NCBI GenBank assembly: GCA_034766995.1
Contig: CM068318.1
Span: 6,938,501-7,002,500, forward strand
DNA: 64,000 nucleotides
DNA from: Acanthacorydalis orientalis
Lineage: Eukaryota; Arthropoda; Insecta; Megaloptera; Corydalidae
Reading direction: 5' to 3'
The first letter of the stretch is position 1, and each line of letters opens with the position of its first letter. The notes beneath the pieces were generated by a model. The model was not told the DNA's origin. It searched no databases and saw only the letters and a program-made list of their open reading frames with translations. A program made the translations under genes and the position numbers. This document shows positions 34,095-45,181 of the stretch, in pieces.

Positions 34095-34124
<30 letters not shown>

Positions 34125-34126
34125 CA
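34095..34126. repeat. (TA)n microsatellite
   Basis: About 30 bp of TA. Confidence 0.85.
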
Positions 34127-34424
34127 AAGAAATTGATTGTGATTGATTTTTTGGTTATAAAGTTAAACGATTTTTATTAAATATACAGAATGGGAGATGG
34201 TTTTCTTTGCAAGTGACATCGTTTAAGAAATTTTATGAAATCTTATTTTTATTATGTTTTTTTATTTCGTTGAAATTCTGATGATAGGGAAATAATTCCC
34301 TAGAAACTGTTTTGATTATTCGAAACAACGCTTTGGATGTTTAAATAACAATATAGAAAGATGCACTAATATCAAGAATTTTATTTTGTAATTAATAAAA
34401 TTATATGAAAAACTATACAGAACA

Positions 34425-34427
<3 letters not shown>

Positions 34428-34461
<34 letters not shown>
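34428..34461. repeat. (TA)n microsatellite
   Basis: About 32 bp of TA. Confidence 0.9.
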
Positions 34462-34464
<3 letters not shown>

Positions 34465-34551
34465 ATTTATTTTATCAAATAACATAGTTTTAATTAACGA
34501 AAAGTTCTGCTTGTTATACTAGTTAATAATTTACTATCATTTTAATTAATG

Positions 34552-34579
34552 TTATATATATATATATATATATATATAG
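34552..34579. repeat. (TA)n microsatellite
   Basis: About 26 bp of TA. Confidence 0.85.
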
Positions 34580-35357
34580 TTTTACGGATAATCTAGTTAA
34601 AGTTTTCATTATTTTAAATAATTTTGATTTTTAATTAAATCCTCATCTATGTTTCATATTGAAAGAGGAATTTATGACACTTTTAATTTAACTGATGAGT
34701 TTTTGAATTAATTGAAAATATTCGGATGTACTACTATCAAAGAAATTAATTTATTTACTCATTAATACTTCAAAACATAAAATATGTATGTCGCTATTTG
34801 GAATTTATTGGTGAAACTTTGATTTTTTTTAAACACTCTGCTATTTGATAAATCGTAAATTAATATTTAGTATAAAATCTAAATGAGTTAATAAACTAAT
34901 GGGTTTTAACTAATATTACATTCCTGTATCAAGAAAAATGTAATCAATTTAGTTACAATTACTTAAAATATATATAGATGAACTCGAATATTTAGTACTT
35001 ATAATATAAATAGTATGTAACTGTCATATCTAAAGCAAGGGTCAAGAACTGCGAATGGTTCGATGTCTTTATTGTTATGTAGCTTTTTTGATCTTTTACA
35101 GGAATAAGTTATTTTGTAATCGATATAAAAAATCGAAAAATGAGGATCATTACTATTTTTATAACTTAGTAAAAACATTTACATGCGATTCGACAATGGC
35201 AGAATTGGAAATCATTTTTTTAAGTATTAAAATGTGTACTTGAAGCATCCATTTTTTTGGTATTATGGATCCCAATTGTTGACTAGGAAATCTTTCTTCG
35301 AATATAAGAAATTTTAAAAAGAGAATAGTGTTCATTTAAGTATTATATTTAATTTTT

Positions 35358-35360
<3 letters not shown>
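34580..35360. other. A/T-rich stretch, nothing recognisable
   Basis: The 62-codon ORF at 35055-35243 is unsupported. Confidence 0.55.

Positions 35361-35392
<32 letters not shown>
35361..35392. repeat. (TA)n microsatellite
   Basis: GTGTATATATAT and about 28 bp of TA in total. Confidence 0.85.
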
Positions 35393-35394
<2 letters not shown>

Positions 35395-35629
35395 TGTTGA
35401 AAAGGATTATTTTTTTATAAAACTTGACATTTATACAACTTTTACATATTTGAAAAAAATAATATTTTTTTAAATTGTAATTTTCAAATCAATAAGAGTG
35501 TTTTCACACCAGGGTTTTACAATTATTTTAGTTTTTTTACGTAAAACGGTCCTGATAAATACTACGAATTTAAGAAAATGTTCTATTAAATCTACACATA
35601 GACAAAGAATAGTTTAATAGTTTAATTTT

Positions 35630-35830
35630 CACAAATGAATATTTTGTTCGTCCTACAAACAACAAACATTTTTTTCTGATTAAAAATATTCAATAAATCA
35701 TTAGCTAAATAAATTACGAAATAGTTGCCTATAGTTGTTCTAAAAATATGTGGATTGTGGGTGGGATCATATAAAAAATGATTGGATCATTAGAAGAAAA
35801 GTTTATTTGTGATATTTAAAATACGTTTTC
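35630..35830 (-). repeat. Foldback-family (B) relic
   Basis: TTCACAAATGAATATTTTGT, TACAAACAACAAACATTTTT and ATTCAATAAATCATTAGC match the left arm. GTGGATTGTGGGTGGGATCA and AGTTTATTTGTGATATT partly mirror it. Confidence 0.5.
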
Positions 35831-36039
35831 AAACAAGCTATGTTAGTATCGTACCTATACATAAAAAGAAACGGTAAACAAAAAATAAACCAAAATCAAG
35901 AAATGAAACTTAACTGGATTCATTTCTTTTCTCTTCAATACTATGTTGATTCTGCAGTATTGTTCTCTTTACATTACAGATTTAATTATGGACATACGAA
36001 TGCTCAATTGCCAATTAAACAGTTTTAATTTAAAAAAGT

Positions 36040-36105
36040 GTGTGGTTTATGGGATGAGAGTGAAATTCATTTATAAAACTATAATATTTATATTTTTTGC
36101 TGCAG
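36040..36105 (+). repeat. Foldback-family (B) terminal fragment
   Basis: TGTGTGGTTTATGGGATGAG, AGTGAAATTCATTTATAAAA, then GCTGCAG, as in the outer right arm of the family (compare 43.2 and 61.8 kb). Confidence 0.55.
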
Positions 36106-36109
36106 TTTT

Positions 36110-37175
36110 TTTTATCTGAGACTATTTTTAACTTCTGTCTATGCAGAAGTAATATTTTTTTTACTATCTTTATAAAATAAATACGAATATATACTTATAT
36201 ATATAAATATTTTTTTCGAACTTTTTTAAAAAATTATTTCCAAGTTATATTTTCAAAGGATGAAGCAAATGATTTTTACTGAGGGTCAACATGTATGTAT
36301 GGATATAAGTATATGAATATATATATAAACAAAATTAAATAAGATTCTCAAAAGATTTGCTGAAAAAAATGAAAATTTAAGTATAGAGCCATATAAATTG
36401 AATTTATGAAGCGGACTATAAAATATTAAAAAATATAAAAAGTTGAAAGTACGGTATTATGCGTAGACTAACTTTTAAATTGATGTCATTCGTTAGTATT
36501 TTATTAGTTTATCTTTCCAGAACAGTTTTCTTTTATTCTTTTCCTCTCCTGCAGTCTCACACTCTCTCTTTGTATGTGTTTTATACTTTACAGTGAAAAA
36601 AAGTTAATATCTCAGAGGAAATTAAATTTGAAGCATTGATTACATAAACTTTATGAATATGATAAAGTATAGGCAATGAGATAAATTATAAACAAAACAA
36701 TAATATATTTATGACAGAGTTTCTATGTGGTATTATATAATACGCCGACTAGCATTCATTCTTTCTCGGCGAGATTTCGTCTCGTCTGTATTTAATTAGA
36801 TTGCACAATAAAAGTCTTGAATAAACTTTTTTTTCACGACGAATCCAATAATGTTTTATCCAATGATACTCTACACTTGTCTTCCATTGTTCTGATCATA
36901 TTCATGACTTTTACAAGATTCATTTTGTATAGTAACACTTACAGTTGAGATCAAAGCTTTTGTACATTAAAGAGACAGGGGAGCAAAGGATATTTCGTCA
37001 AATTTTAATCTAGAAACGATCTAATCTTTCTCAAATTAAATTGGAACACTGTTAAAAAGCATACATGATAATCAGATTTTAAACACAATATGTAACTAAG
37101 ATATAATTGTATTACGATTAAATTAATTAATTAAAAAGATTATAAATTAATTATCCACAAAAACTTGTTCCAATT
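36110..37175. other. A/T-rich stretch, nothing recognisable
   Basis: A short GC-richer patch near 36740-36800 (CTCGGCGAGATTTCGTCTCG) is the only deviation. No gene identified. Confidence 0.55.
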
Positions 37176-37179
37176 AATA

Positions 37180-37277
37180 TTAGGTGTAAAAATAATTCGG
37201 TACATTAAAATTGAATCCATCAACTCTGTCTTAAATAAAAACTTTTCTTGTCGTTTTAAGGTTTTAAAGTGTCAATC

Positions 37278-37317
<40 letters not shown>

Positions 37318-37715
37318 CCAAGAATTTGACATAACCTTACAGAACAGTAATGAACACGATGGCATCTGAAAAACAGCATATTTAATATGATTATATTTTT
37401 CGCTTTACAGATTAGAAAAATGCTGCCAAAGCCGCAGGAATGATTTGTTTAAATTTGAGGGAAGGTTTTGTGATGCATGAAACATGTAAAAAATACTAAA
37501 ACAATGGAAAAGTTTCGAAAATCTACTATAACTTCATCCACTCAAACATTCCATGTTTTTTTGGATAAAGGATTCGACAGATGGAGCAAATTTATAGAAA
37601 ATAATGGAAGATATTGAAATTTTTATTATTGAAATTTGAGATTAAAATGTATTCCTTTTCTATAAATAAATATTCATTTTTTATAAAAAGGCGCCGAATT
37701 AATTTGTACTCTTAA
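37180..37715 (+). mobile_element. Mariner-derived element, deleted non-autonomous copy 2
   Basis: About 536 bp. It starts TTAGGTGTAAAAATAATTCG after a TA and ends GCCGAATTAATTTGTACTCTTAA, an inverse TIR with a few mismatches; the right flank is CA, not TA. The frame remnant ATGGCATCTGAAAAACAGCA and GCTGCCAAAGCCGCAGGAAT through GAAACATGTAAAAAATACTA resembles the mariner transposase N-terminus. The copy resumes at GGATAAAGGATTCGACAG, the C-terminal segment shared with its siblings. A (TA)n tract sits in the leader at 37281-37314. Multiply frameshifted, with no catalytic core. Confidence 0.85.
37281..37314. repeat. (TA)n microsatellite inside the mariner copy
   Basis: About 34 bp of TA in the leader, where copy 1 has only ACATTATATGTC. 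Confidence 0.9.
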
Positions 37716-37879
37716 CAGAGATAATCTTATTTTCATATTTTTTTAAATTTGAATTCATATTTTTCCACTTATCAGTAACATACCGTATGAATACTATTTA
37801 AATTGTACAAAATACGTTCATACACTAATACCAATTTATTAGAATTTCAACAATGTTCAAATAATATTATAGCCAAATG

Positions 37880-37915
37880 TTTATATATATATATATATAT
37901 ATATATGAATATATG
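37880..37915. repeat. (TA)n microsatellite
   Basis: About 28 bp of TA, then GAATATATGTAT. Confidence 0.85.
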
Positions 37916-38045
37916 TATTAACCATGTTTCTATGTTCAAACGCATCCGTTCTTTTATGTTACTCTAAATGATATATTTTTATCTGCTAAAGTAAAAATTG
38001 TGTTTTACAGACGTCTTCTTTAGTAGACAAATACATATATATCAC

Positions 38046-38069
38046 TAAGTATATATATATATATATACA
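38046..38069. repeat. (TA)n microsatellite
   Basis: About 20 bp of TA, then CACACA. Confidence 0.8.
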
Positions 38070-38157
38070 CACAATAAAACTGGGCTTAACTCGAAAACGT
38101 AGCTTTATATTGTACGCATTGCATAAAATCCCAGTCTTTCATTTATAATAGATAAAG

Positions 38158-38158
38158 T

Positions 38159-38218
<60 letters not shown>

Positions 38219-38255
38219 CGTATAAATATATATATATATGATCGTATGTATGTAT
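38158..38255. repeat. (CT)n(TA)n compound with a duplicated ATGATCGTAT unit
   Basis: About 20 bp of CT, about 36 bp of TA, then ATGATCGTAT (38214-38223), more TA, and ATGATCGTAT again (38238-38247). Confidence 0.85.
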
Positions 38256-38379
38256 ATAAAAGCGCACATAAGTTATATTTTTAATTGTATGCATTCTTCT
38301 GAACCTTTTTCGTCGTTGAACACAATATTTCATTTTACAGTAAATTGAATGTGGTATTTTAAAATTACTGAGCTGCACA

Positions 38380-39195
38380 CATAATAATTTGAATTATAAC
38401 TTTAATCATAAACTAATTCCGTCCGTGCCATTTAACAGTGAAACCGCATTTACATGTGAAATCATTGCTGACAAATCACTTTCTAGTCAAAACCATATTC
38501 TTTATTTAGAATATATTTTTTTCAAGAATATTCTGTTCCTGATATTTAAACTTGTTTCCTAATTATTTTATTAAATTGATTTTAATTTAATTAAGAATTT
38601 ATATTATGTTTTATTTCAGATATAGCTTTTTAATAATTATTTTTCAAAAAGAATTATGTTTTCAGTCTTCTATTTTATATTCAAAGAAGTATTCATTTTT
38701 AGCTCTTTTCGAAATTTTATATTATTTTTTTGGTACACGATACGAATTTAAAAATGATTAAATATATAATTTTAATAAAATTCGTTAATATTCATAACTT
38801 AGATTTAACAAAATAAAAGTAATTAGTAATTCGTGGAAGAGTTTCAATTAGTTAAATAAGTGAAGCCGCATTTATTTTGAAAATCAGAAAATATATTATG
38901 AAATATTTAAAACAGTAAAACTTGTAATTATGTTGAGCTGAATTTCGTGAAATTATAAGTTTTATATTTCAGAATTTGATGAACAGTGAGTACTGAAAAT
39001 ATAATTATACATCTCAAGTATAATATACTCTTCAAGAACATTTTCTTTGTATTGTTTAGTACAATTATTTTAATATGAAAATGATTTAAAATGAATTCAA
39101 TATTAAACTTTTCTTAGATTTCTTAATGTTTCTTAAAAAAGTGTATTTGTATTTAAAAGAACTGAGAAATTTATAATTAGTGATCTATCAAAATA
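38380..39195. other. A/T-rich stretch, nothing recognisable
   Basis: No gene, island or family. Confidence 0.6.
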
Positions 39196-39199
39196 TAGA

Positions 39200-39350
39200 T
39201 AAGCAACAATCAAAAATAGAAATTTTTGAACAGACCTGTTTTATGATACATGAGTTGAAAAATTATTTCATTTATAAAAATGAATTAAGTCACAATGCGA
39301 AAATTGTGCTATAACAAAGTTTTTGATCAGAAAAATTTTTTCCCTGCTTA
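39200..39350 (+). repeat. Foldback-family (B) relic
   Basis: AGCAACAATCAAAAATAGAA, ATTTTTGAACAGACCTGTTT, TTTCATTTATAAAAATGAAT, TAAGTCACAATGC, then GTTTTTGATCAGAAAAATTT. Confidence 0.5.
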
Positions 39351-39354
39351 TGAA

Positions 39355-40140
39355 TAAAAATTCATTTTTTCTAATAAAAATATTCATAGATTAACATTCA
39401 TTCATTTTAATTAATACTTCTGGATTTACATGTCGAAATTGTACATTTAGATTGTTTTCTTCAAAACACTAAGTATAAAAAAATACTTTCCATTATTTTC
39501 TATATTTTAATACTTTGATTTCAAATAAATAACACTTGTTCATGATGGCACCAATATTTATACGGGAATATTTAAGAATTAAAATAATCATTTTTATAAT
39601 TATTAAAAGTTTTTCAGTATTAAGTTATCATATTTATAAATTGTAAAAAAAAAATAATTTATGAAAGTAAATTTAATCACAGACTCAAAAACTTTATTGT
39701 GATGGTAATTTAACTTCCGCTTGAAAATATAAAATATGAAAGAAAAGTATATTTAAGTATAAATAAATATGAAAACAAATAGACTTAAATAAAAATATAA
39801 AGACGACCACTGATCTAATTATAAATTAAACATTTAAGCATTACAATAACGCTTCTATACGAAACTAGGTTAAATGTTTTTTCTCGTGTACAAAAACTTA
39901 TAGCATCTCAAATCTATACTTTCTTGCAAAGAGAAAGAAAAACTTTGTAATAATAAAACGTAGAAGTAGTAAAACTTTCAGAGAAATAAAAAACTAAGGA
40001 AAATATCATTCAAAATATATCAGTTGTAACTTTAGAAAACTATAAATTACGTTTCAAAGAATAATAGTTTATCCTCGAGTATAATTCAAATTAAAAAATG
40101 ATTTTCTTTCTCAGTAAAATCTATTGTAACTATTTTCTTA
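39355..40140. other. A/T-rich stretch, nothing recognisable
   Basis: No gene, island or family. Confidence 0.6.
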
Positions 40141-40142
40141 AT

Positions 40143-40145
<3 letters not shown>

Positions 40146-40190
<45 letters not shown>
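40146..40190. repeat. (TA)n microsatellite
   Basis: About 44 bp of uninterrupted TA. Confidence 0.9.
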
Positions 40191-40192
<2 letters not shown>

Positions 40193-40558
40193 ATAAAATA
40201 ATGAAAAATAATAACGGTAGACCAATTGAAACGATAATAAAATTTATAAACATTACACAGTTCATAAACAAAATCATAAAATAAATGGTAAAATTAAAAT
40301 ATTAAATTTATTCGAAGACAAATTAAATAACTGTTCGAAATATTTCATTACTATGTTATCAGATCACTAAGTTTCAACCATCCTTAATATAAATAAAATA
40401 TGTCTTACAAAGTACCAGGTGTATATTTCAAATTTACTACTACAGAATTTTATCATTATTTACGAATTTTCGAAAACTTAAAATCGTATAACACAATTTT
40501 TACTAGAGAAAATAAGTCTTGTTCTTGAAATTGAACTTTATATAATATTATTATGTAC
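40191..40558. other. A/T-rich stretch, nothing recognisable
   Basis: No feature seen. Confidence 0.6.
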
Positions 40559-40560
40559 AA

Positions 40561-40597
<37 letters not shown>
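40559..40597. repeat. (TG)n(TA)n compound microsatellite
   Basis: About 20 bp of GT and about 20 bp of TA. Confidence 0.9.
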
Positions 40598-40680
40598 GCA
40601 TTATTTTTTTAAAAATATTTTAAACGTTCATATTTAATTCTCTACATTACAAATATCAGATTTTTTCACTTTATAGATTA

Positions 40681-41041
40681 TTAGGTGAACAAATTAATTC
40701 AGTGTCTTTTATAGAAAATTAATGTTTATAGAAAAATGGAATACATTTCAATTTTCAAATTATCCCCAATTATTTTATATAATTTTCCTCTATCTATCAG
40801 GTAACTGACGAATCCCTTATCGAAAAAAAGATGGCGGCTTTGAGTCGATGAACATCATCTTCCCCTAAAGCAAAGCAACTGTTTTGTGAGGTTATACAAA
40901 CTGCTTGACCAAAACATATAGTATTTTTTAAATTTGAACGTTGGCACTTCAAAATTCTAAAATGACAAGAAAATATTTTGATTTAAAACAAAGTTATGAT
41001 TGATTCAATTTAAAGGTAGAGAATTATTTTTTTACACCTAA
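40681..41041 (-). mobile_element. Mariner-derived element, deleted non-autonomous copy 3
   Basis: About 361 bp with clean structure: TA, TTAGGTGAACAAATTAATTC at one end, TTTTTTACACCTAA then TA at the other. Read on the minus strand it keeps the leader and the AACCTCACAAAACAG block. It lacks the N-terminal coding part seen in copies 1 and 2, and resumes at the C-terminal block (CATCGACTCAAAGCCGCCAT, GATAAGGGATTCGTCAG). Its deletion breakpoints differ from those of copies 1 and 2. Confidence 0.9.
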
Positions 41042-41327
41042 TATTTACTATTTATTATTATAAAAAGAAAATCTTTTACCGTATTCGATCGATATCGAAC
41101 ATTTTACAAAAAATACTTAGATTCATACAACTGCTACTGAAAAACTTAGATTAACAATGTATCTGATTCTTCTTTAAATCACACAGATTAATCAATTTCT
41201 TGTAATTATTACAGAATATAATTTCCAATAAGCTTTAAAAACGAACTTATATTTATATTATTTTCACAGAAGATAACAGATTCCGTCATTAAACACAATG
41301 ATAGATAATTTAATATAATAGTAACAC

Positions 41328-41398
41328 AAAATATTTTAATTTAAAACAGAGTTATGACTGATTCAATTTAAAGGTATAGAATTAATTTTTACACCAAC
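41328..41398 (-). mobile_element. Mariner-family terminal fragment
   Basis: AAAACAGAGTTATGACTGAT, TCAATTTAAAGGTATAGAAT, TAATTTTTACACC is the inverted first 70 bp of the element. A TA tract lies within 10 bp of its end. Confidence 0.75.
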
Positions 41399-41420
41399 TA
41401 TATATTATATATATATATAT
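41399..41420. repeat. (TA)n microsatellite at the mariner fragment end
   Basis: TATATATTATATATATATAT next to the ACACC terminus. Confidence 0.85.
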
Positions 41421-41612
41421 GAAAGTTTAAATTATTCATAGGTAGTGCATTTTTAATTATATAAATTATTCCAGATCTTTTCTATCTTATGTTATTGAAA
41501 ACCATCAGAGTTTCGTGAACATCAGAACAAAGTGCGATTATTATTATCAAAAGAGGTTAAAATAGAGAAGAAAACTTTTAAGAAAATAGAACCTGTCTTC
41601 TTCTCTTATTAT

Positions 41613-41616
<4 letters not shown>

Positions 41617-41647
<31 letters not shown>
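41617..41647. repeat. (TA)n microsatellite after (TTA)n
   Basis: TTATTATTATTA leads into about 30 bp of TA. Confidence 0.9.
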
Positions 41648-41652
<5 letters not shown>

Positions 41653-42007
41653 TTATGCGTGTGTAGTATTTTATCCTTGTATTTCTAAACTTTTACATTT
41701 TCTATGATATGTTCTGAGTTCGAAAACAGTATAATATTGTTTTATTCTCTCATGATGTATTTAACTCGTCCATGTTATTTTAGTAATATGTAGATAATAA
41801 TGTTTTCCAAAGTTTATCCATTGTCAAGGGTATTGTTGGTAGTTCTGTAATATATCGACGAATAATGACAATAATTCGCGGTATTGGTCTGCTCTATTTA
41901 GCTATTACTTCACACAAACAACATAACAGAAAGAGAAATATAGTTATGTTTCTAAAGGAATACATACAATAGCGGTTTTAGAACAACGCTGTTGGGAATG
42001 TAGCAGT

Positions 42008-42009
<2 letters not shown>
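41648..42009. other. Mixed-composition stretch, nothing recognisable
   Basis: Slightly less A/T-rich near 41830-42005 (ATATCGACGAATAATGAC, AACGCTGTTGGGAATG) but no island boundary and no ORF. Confidence 0.5.

Positions 42010-42067
<58 letters not shown>
42010..42067. repeat. (TA)n microsatellite
   Basis: About 56 bp of uninterrupted TA. Confidence 0.9.
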
Positions 42068-42068
<1 letters not shown>

Positions 42069-42514
42069 TATTGACAAAACATTCCTTAAACTGTTTTATT
42101 TATAGTAAATTTACATCTGTATTGAACAATGGATGTGCTTCATGTGAACAGATTTATTTTATTTTTTAGCATCACTTATAATTTATGAATACTTAAAATA
42201 CATTTTGAAAACTTAACATATTAATAATTTATATTTAATTAGAAAATATTTCAGACCATTACACTATTGAAAAACTTTCCTTGTTTTATTCTTATGATTG
42301 ATTTATTATAGATTGTTATGTTTCGGTTTTTCTATAAAGCTAGGTTTAGTATATGTGCCATCAGGAAGCAGTACAGTTATTTTTGGATTGTTTGTTGAAA
42401 ATCAACTTTTCTCATTTTAATTCGCCTAGCAGTCGATAAAAAAAGAAATTATGGAATTCATTTTATTTAAAAATAATGAATTAAATTTGTCTAAAAATAT
42501 TTCGTTTTTCTAAT

Positions 42515-42516
<2 letters not shown>

Positions 42517-42570
<54 letters not shown>
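42517..42570. repeat. (TA)n microsatellite at a mariner relic end
   Basis: About 50 bp of TA with one GTATAT break; it abuts the relic starting at 42570. Confidence 0.9.
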
Positions 42571-42790
42571 TGGATTTAAAAATTAATTCTGTCTTTAAAT
42601 TGAATCAGTCATAGCTCTGTTTCAAATTTAAATACTTTCTTATAATTTTAGGATTATGAAGTGCCAACTTTAATATTTACAAACACATATATTTTGGCTA
42701 GTCAGGTGGCACCTCACAAAACTGTAGCGAAGAATATGGCATCCGAAAAACAATATATTAGGTATTGAATACTTTCCTTTAGTATAGATA
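42570..42790 (+). mobile_element. Mariner-family 5' relic, truncated
   Basis: TGGATTTAAAAATTAATTCT, GTCTTTAAATTGAATCAGTC, ATAGCTCTGTTTCAAATT, GCACCTCACAAAACTG, ATGGCATCCGAAAAACAATA then TATTAGGTATTGAATACTTT. It is collinear with copies 1 and 2 up to about residue 15 of the transposase remnant, then lost. Confidence 0.75.
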
Positions 42791-42925
42791 TATTCTACAT
42801 CAATACAAAAAAATGTAAGAAATAGCACTATGAGTCGTTTTAACCTTCACAAATACTTGAAAATTTCAATTACTGTAAAATTTCTGTATCAAAATCTAGA
42901 GATTTTGTATAAATGATGGTATATC

Positions 42926-42980
42926 TTGATTATTTGGGGTTTAAGGGCGCGTCGATAACTAATACGGTATAGCCATTGAA
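42926..42980 (+). repeat. Family C short repeat, copy 3 (best preserved)
   Basis: TTGATTATTTGGGGTTTAAG, GGCGCGTCGATAACTAATAC, GGTATAGCCATTG. The CpGs are intact, unlike the copy at 19998. Confidence 0.6.
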
Positions 42981-43039
42981 ATACTTAGAAAGAATAAGAA
43001 TAAATAATATTTATAGCGAACATTTTTAATAAATTCATG

Positions 43040-43350
43040 AAATTTGTGATAAAGAAAATTGTGTATTTTTAGAAGATATTTGTTTTCTCACTTTTCTGAT
43101 CAAAGTTTTCAATAAATCATTATAGATTATTTTTAATTGTTGCTTATGAGAAATTAGATGGTGATTTTATCATTTTCAGAAAGTAAAATTAGCCATTGTT
43201 TATAGTTTGTAAGATGAAAAATGAATTCATTTGTGAAACTGAATTTAGTCACGGTATCAGAAATGTATTGCAGCAAAATTTTGAATTGTTTAAAATATTA
43301 ATTCACTTGCTAAATTAAATTTAATCACAGTACCAAAACACCATTTTGCC
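43040..43350. repeat. Foldback-family (B) relic, two arms
   Basis: CTGATCAAAGTTTTCAATAA, ATCATTATAG and TTTTTAATTGTTGCTTATGA form one side. TTTGTAAGATGAAAAATGAA, TTCATTTGTGAAACTGAATT, TAGTCACGGTATCAGAAATG and TATTGCAGCAAAATT form the outer block, and a second TTTAATCACAGTACCAAAAC follows near 43320. Confidence 0.6.
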
Positions 43351-43354
43351 TCGA

Positions 43355-43675
43355 TTAATATTTAATACATTTGTTTAATTATCGTACTTTGTTATCTTAT
43401 TTAAAAAATTAGATCTGATTTATTTATAGATATCTATACTAAATGTTTTATAACCTATACATAATCAACGTTTATATAAATATCATTTTTTATAGAAACG
43501 ATTGTATTGTTTTCATTTCAATTATTTATTAAATCAGATTGAACTTCTCGTACAGATTTCTGTTTCATTTCTATTTCATATTATTCTCTAAACATAAAGT
43601 ATTTTTTTAAAAAGGAAAAAACAATTTAACTCGTTATATTCTGAACGATTTTTCATATAAAAATAATTCAAACGA
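43355..43675. other. A/T-rich stretch, nothing recognisable
   Basis: No feature seen. Confidence 0.6.
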
Positions 43676-43679
43676 AAAC

Positions 43680-43960
43680 CGATCGAAACACCATTAATAA
43701 CCGTATAAAAAACGATGCTGTCCAGAATTAATATTTCAAGAAATTCGTTCATTATTGACCTCGCACAGTGTCCGGATAATTTTTTTGTAGCACTTATGAA
43801 CCAAGAGCCATCAAACAGAAAGCTAGCGATGCTTGAAACGTCAGATTTTGTCGGTTTACGGTCACGAAACTTTATTACCTCTATTCGATTTTAGGTTGCT
43901 GATATTATTATACGTTTTACGTCGCCCGTTTCGTTTTATAATAAATTTATAACTCCAACT
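43680..43960. promoter_or_regulatory. GC-richer island; candidate regulatory region
   Basis: CTCGCACAGTGTCCGG, AGCTAGCGATGCTTGAAACG, GTCGGTTTACGGTCACG, TACGTCGCCCGTTTCG. No open frame with support. Confidence 0.25.
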
Positions 43961-44252
43961 TAGAAAGCATTTCGTTTTGTTAGAGGATTGCCATAAAGAG
44001 TTTTGCACGGTAAAACTCATATATTTATTGTTAACACACCTACATAGTCATACACGTATTTACATACAAAAACTAATAACGAATTATGTTATAATACTAA
44101 GACAGGCTTTAAAATTCTCACACATAGAATCAACAAAAAGTAACCGTCTATATTTTGTTGTTTTTATTTTTTAATACTGAACAAAATTTCTGAATTTTTT
44201 ATAAAAGTGAAACGTTTTGATATTTTTCATCCACTTCTATGCTTAAAAATAC

Positions 44253-44258
<6 letters not shown>

Positions 44259-44305
<47 letters not shown>

Positions 44306-44312
44306 ATATATT
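44259..44312. repeat. (TA)n microsatellite
   Basis: About 44 bp of TA, then TTTGTATATA. Confidence 0.9.
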
Positions 44313-44499
44313 CAAATAAATAAGTATAAAAATATGAGATATATCAAATTGTCCAATATTAATAGCTCGTGTACACATTTTGAATATATATGTGGAAACG
44401 TTTAAGTTTATGATATACTTATGTTCGGACCAAAAATACATAAAAAAGATATAAAATAAAACTGTAAAACGGTATCAAATGACAGGCAATCAGATAAAG

Positions 44500-44830
44500 T
44501 TTACAATTCTAAAAGGAATTAATTATACGTCCCAGTGATATTGATTTCCAGTTACAAACCGTACGTTCGTTATGATAAGAAAATTAATTAAAAATATTTC
44601 AATCATATGCCACTTTCAGACGGAACAAATTATGTTAAACATTTATCTATAAAAATCATTTTTTGACCACCGTACGCGGTTCGGATACACGAAATTATTT
44701 TTCGTGCAGTTAATTACTGGACCTCGTTTTTTATTTATACCCCTTTTTAATTGAGAATCAGTCAATTATAAATTTAGAAGAGAATTTTATACTGGCTGGT
44801 AAACGGTTCTGAAGTTTAATGTATTAAAAA
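44500..44830. promoter_or_regulatory. Weak GC-richer patch
   Basis: CGTCCCAGTGATATTG, ACCGTACGTTCG, CCACCGTACGCGGTTCGG. The palindrome ACCGTACGCGGT is close to 44670. Weak evidence of function. Confidence 0.2.
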
Positions 44831-44839
44831 CGACGGAAA

Positions 44840-45155
44840 AAATATATTATTTTCATTACAATGAATGAAATACATTTTCTTTCTTATTTAATGCTTTTTT
44901 TAATATTTCAAACAGAATCGTTACACATCATATAAACGATTTGATACTATTTTAGTTTGAAAATAAAAAATAAAATGAAAAAGTTATGAGTATATTTTTT
45001 TAATATACTGTTCTGCATTACAGATTATATTATTTTCTAATGAAAATATAATTATTATTTTTTATGCTTGCAATCGTTTTCCTGATTGTTTTAGTCCTTT
45101 GGAATAACTAAAATTCCGTTTTGTTTACGAATAAATTCAGTATATTTTCCAGCTT
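44840..45155. other. A/T-rich stretch, nothing recognisable
   Basis: No feature seen. Confidence 0.55.
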
Positions 45156-45159
45156 TTAC

Positions 45160-45179
45160 AAAAAAAAAAAAAAAAAAAA
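45160..45179 (+). repeat. Poly(A) run of 20
   Basis: Uninterrupted A20, the longest homopolymer noticed. It could be the tail of an old retroposed sequence; I could not find matching target-site duplications. Confidence 0.85.
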
Positions 45180-45181
45180 CA

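Noticed and set aside
45160..45179. A20 run as proof of a retroposed gene
   Set aside because: No target-site duplication or recognisable source sequence lies upstream.
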